A stretch of DNA of 64,000 nucleotides from Gemmataceae bacterium (lineage in GTDB: Bacteria > Planctomycetota > Planctomycetia > Gemmatales > Gemmataceae). The notes under the pieces were generated by a model, which was not told the DNA's origin, ran no database searches, and worked only from the letters and a program-made list of their open reading frames with translations. The DNA is taken from assembly GCA_009691845.1 (NCBI GenBank), contig SIAJ01000008.1, positions 1-64,000 on the forward strand, written 5' to 3'. Position numbers and translations under genes: made by a program. Of the stretch, positions 61,769 to 64,000 are shown piece by piece; the stretch's first letter is position 1, and each line of letters opens with the position of its first letter.

Positions 61769-63304
61769 TCACCCTTCGCCGATCTTGCCGCGTAATAACT
61801 CGGCCATGATGAGGGTGCTATTCTTCGTGGCCACGAGCTCGCCGGGAAGCACTCCGGCGATAATTTCTGTGTAGCGATCATCCTTCGCTCCGACTCGTGC
61901 CGTCCGCGTATGGAACACCTTCGGATAGCCTTCCTCGCGAAAACGACGATCGCGGACGAAGATGTAATTGTTCCCTCCCTCGACGTGCACCGCCTGATTC
62001 GGCACCAGCACGACATTCTCGTCCTCACGCAAGATCACGTGGCCGTGGCCGAAGGTGTTGGCCCGCAGCTTGGCGTCCTTGTTATCCAGGTTCACGCGCA
62101 CGCGAACGGTTCTCGTCTTGTGGTCCGCCTCGGTGCTAATCCATGCGACCACTCCCTCCACCGGCTTCGTTTGCCCATCCGGCTCAAATACGATTTTCGT
62201 CTGGTTCAGACGCACCTTGGAGACGTCTTCGTTGCGGACACCGATCGTGAGCCAGACGACCGAATTATCAACGACTTCGAAGAGCATCTTCATCGGGTCG
62301 ACCACTTCACCGGCCACGATGTCGCGCGATGTCACGGTTCCCCCAATCTGTGAGCGGATCGGCAGCAGATTGTTCGAAGTGGTTCGCGAATTGAACCCGC
62401 GCAGATACTCTTCTGGAATGCCCAAGAAATGCAGCCGTTCGGCTACTTCGTCGTCAGACAGTCCCTTGAAATCATCCGTCGGAAGATGCAGTCCTAGATT
62501 GATTAACGCCTGGCGGGACGATGCCAGCTTGATGCGTGCCTCGCGGATCGCGGTGTCGGCTGCAAGAACCGTGGGAGCGGGAACGACGGCGACGTCCATT
62601 TTGTTCCGAGTCTTCACGCGTACGTCGAGGTGGGCGAGCCATTGCTGGTACTCCACCTTCGCCTGCCCCACGACTGCAGTCTCCACGAGTGCGAGAAGTT
62701 CGCCCTCGTGAACGATGTCACCGAGATGCTTGAAGACTCGGAACACTGAACCGGGTGCCCGGCTTGAAACATGAGCGACCCGGCCAGGGTCGTGCGTGAT
62801 TTCACCGTGAACGGAGGCCGTCTCGGCAATCTTCCCCTTGAACGCCGGATAGATCTCGACTCCGCTTCGGTCGAAGGCTTCGAGTGACGCAAACTGGATC
62901 CGCCGTTCGTGGAGTTTGTCGTTCCGACCGTTCTGCGCTCGAGCCGAGAACGCAAGGGCCGCCTTCGCACTTTCCAGATCGGCAGCGCTCACCTTGTAGG
63001 GCGAATCAAGTTGTGCGACTTCGGGATGGCACCAGGGACACTCGTGGACGGCATGGATGCGGCAATAGCCGAACGGCTCACCGCGGCTGAGCAAGTACGG
63101 CCTGCACTCAACGCAGACGTCTTCCGGAACGTTGTGGGCCGAGCACCAACTCTGATCTTTCGACTCTCCTTTCGCAGTCGTGTCCGGCAATTTCCATTCG
63201 TTCTTCATGCCCCAATAGCCCACGCCGCCCAGAGCAACGAGAACGAGGAGAGTTGGAATTTGACCGATGAGTCGGAAAACCGGAGAACTCGCAGGAGCGG
63301 ACAT
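61769..63304 (-). CDS. CusB-type RND periplasmic adaptor with N-terminal metal-binding region
   Basis: 511 residues. Membrane anchor/signal LIGQIPTLLVLVALGGVGYWG (about 13-33). Then a Cys/His-rich region (CSAHNVPEDVCVECRPY, GYCRIHAVHECPWCHPE, about 53-93) likely to bind Cu, Ag or Zn. Membrane-fusion-protein domains follow: GEITHDPGRVAHVSSRAPGS, FKHLGDIVHEGELLALVE (lipoyl half), a helical hairpin, the second lipoyl half (LPIRSQIGGTVTSRDIVAGE), the beta-barrel (WLTIGVRNEDVSKVRLNQTK) and VPNQAVHVEGGNNYIFVRD. It links the inner-membrane pump to an outer-membrane channel and may hand metal to it. Encoded between the small secreted protein and the permease on one strand. Confidence 0.92.
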   Translation of the reverse strand: MSAPASSPVFRLIGQIPTLLVLVALGGVGYWGMKNEWKLPDTTAKGESKDQSWCSAHNVPEDVCVECRPYLLSRGEPFGYCRIHAVHECPWCHPEVAQLDSPYKVSAADLESAKAALAFSARAQNGRNDKLHERRIQFASLEAFDRSGVEIYPAFKGKIAETASVHGEITHDPGRVAHVSSRAPGSVFRVFKHLGDIVHEGELLALVETAVVGQAKVEYQQWLAHLDVRVKTRNKMDVAVVPAPTVLAADTAIREARIKLASSRQALINLGLHLPTDDFKGLSDDEVAERLHFLGIPEEYLRGFNSRTTSNNLLPIRSQIGGTVTSRDIVAGEVVDPMKMLFEVVDNSVVWLTIGVRNEDVSKVRLNQTKIVFEPDGQTKPVEGVVAWISTEADHKTRTVRVRVNLDNKDAKLRANTFGHGHVILREDENVVLVPNQAVHVEGGNNYIFVRDRRFREEGYPKVFHTRTARVGAKDDRYTEIIAGVLPGELVATKNSTLIMAELLRGKIGEG

Positions 63305-63359
63305 GGGATACCCTTTCGTTCGCGGAAAATCAGCTTGGAACGCGATGCGAACGACGGGG

Positions 63360-63686
63360 TCAAATCAGGAGGGATCGCTGGGCAATGTAGAGGGGCCGAC
63401 CTCGCGGTGGTCCATGACCCACCGAGAAAACCGGCCTGGAGGAATCTGTGGCACTGGGTTGTGATTGCAGCTCAAGTGGCTGCGATGTGAGATCCGCTTC
63501 GGCCGGGACGGGCTTGCCAGGCTGATCGAGCTTGCGAACTTCTGGGCAGCCGGGCTCGTGCTGTTCGGAGGTGGGCTCGTCTTCGTGCTCCGCACAAATG
63601 CACATGCCGGTTGGGACAAGCATGAGCAAAGTGATCCCGGAAAGGATCGCCAAACGTGAAGCACGGTTAATGAGGCCCATCCACAT
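63360..63686 (-). CDS. small secreted Cys/His-containing protein of the metal-efflux operon
   Basis: 108 residues from the ATG at 63686 (MWMGLINRASRLAILSGITL); longer in-frame starts are rejected because they hide the signal. After the signal peptide the mature part starts CICAEHEDEPTSEQHEPGCP, with three cysteines and two histidines that could bind a metal ion. A proline/glutamine/serine-rich tail and a basic end follow. It is the first gene of the efflux operon, 55 bases ahead of the adaptor. It may act as a periplasmic metal chaperone or sensor for the pump; no family recognised. Confidence 0.7.
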   Translation of the reverse strand: MWMGLINRASRLAILSGITLLMLVPTGMCICAEHEDEPTSEQHEPGCPEVRKLDQPGKPVPAEADLTSQPLELQSQPSATDSSRPVFSVGHGPPRGRPLYIAQRSLLI

Positions 63687-63866
63687 ATCGAGATCATAGC
63701 GTTTCGAGGGATTGAACTCAATTGCGATCCGATTCCTCGGTGTGTCTGCGGGGGCATCCCCCGGCTTGTTTGTCAACGAGAAGAGAAATTCTTGGAATTG
63801 CGTTGACAGTGCCATTTCCGGTTGTCAATCTCTACCCAACTCATCCAAAGCTAACGGATTGCCGCC

Positions 63867-63938
63867 ATGCGGACGACCGTTACCCTTCTTATCGCTGCAC
63901 TGCTCGCCGCCATCGGAGGCTCCGCAGCCGGGAGGTAG
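63867..63938 (+). CDS. orphan signal-peptide ORF at the window edge
   Basis: The ATG at 63867 opens a 23-codon frame (MRTTVTLLIAALLAAIGGSA) that looks exactly like a signal peptide and ends in TAG at 63936-63938. It resembles the start of a secreted protein whose frame breaks after the signal, like the gene at 54272. The rest would lie beyond base 64000. The 180 bases before it, up to the efflux operon start, show nothing else. Confidence 0.3.
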   Translation: MRTTVTLLIAALLAAIGGSAAGR

Positions 63939-64000
63939 TTTCGACCTAAATCCCTCCCCTTGAAGTGCGCCCCTGGCTTTGGCCCAGTAACGTACCATTA

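Overview
The window looks like a chromosomal segment of a planctomycete, most likely of the Gemmata/Gemmataceae type. That placement is inferred from gene families, not from a marker tree. The pointers are: three large secreted di-haem proteins with the PSCyt1/DUF1549/DUF1553 architecture, two paired with DUF1501 proteins and one with a Tat-exported Gfo/Idh/MocA oxidoreductase; a PVC-type haem-binding dehydrogenase; DUF1080; zinc-ribbon membrane proteins; an acidic HTH-membrane protein; and a surface protein with the N-terminal 'LExLExRDVPA' signature. The DNA is GC-rich. No rRNA, tRNA, CRISPR array or prophage was seen.

Layout. 1-1.4 kb: a frameshifted ISAs1-family transposase and a decayed stretch. 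1.4-7 kb (minus): glnE, a weakly BshC-like unknown protein and a GT2 glycosyltransferase coupled by a 4-base overlap. 7-10 kb: Gfo/Idh/MocA protein, a decayed gene, recA. 10-21 kb (minus): two DUF1549/DUF1501 pairs flanking an 839-residue repeat protein. 21-24.3 kb: a sigma factor, three tiny lipoproteins and an ECF sigma/anti-sigma pair. 24.3-36.6 kb: acidic HTH-membrane protein, amidinotransferase-family hydrolase, zinc-ribbon protein, PVC haem dehydrogenase, SDR, esterase, WD40 propeller. 36.7-40.3 kb (plus): an acyl-CoA-dehydrogenase-fold protein, a signal-less PhnD-like binding-protein fold and a TusA-like/diiron fusion; this is the best candidate here for an undescribed pathway. 40.4-46 kb: DUF1549 plus Gfo/Idh, ArfB-like release factor, dual-specificity phosphatase. 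46-51.9 kb: rpsO-pnp, a soluble histidine kinase, then a minus-strand run of GT2, PLD, tadA and uppP. 51.9-58.5 kb: zinc-ribbon protein, ComM ATPase, a frameshifted secreted protein, DUF1080, M32 carboxypeptidase, serine/threonine kinase. 58.5-63.7 kb (minus): a heavy-metal efflux operon (small secreted protein, CusB-like, CusA-like).

Superimposed on the genes is a dense set of palindromic elements in several families: heptamer-built hairpins (one a perfect 43-bp palindrome inside glnE), pyrimidine-CTT-purine hairpins, TTCGTAAGAA-centred paired hairpins, and a 'GTTTAGCG' hairpin at the edge of DUF1549 genes. They sit at gene ends, in the rpsO-pnp spacer, in front of start codons, and inside expendable loops of coding regions. 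Four genes or remnants carry probable frameshifts. Two of these are one-base losses in GGGG runs and one is a 7-bp tandem duplication, so some may be sequence errors.
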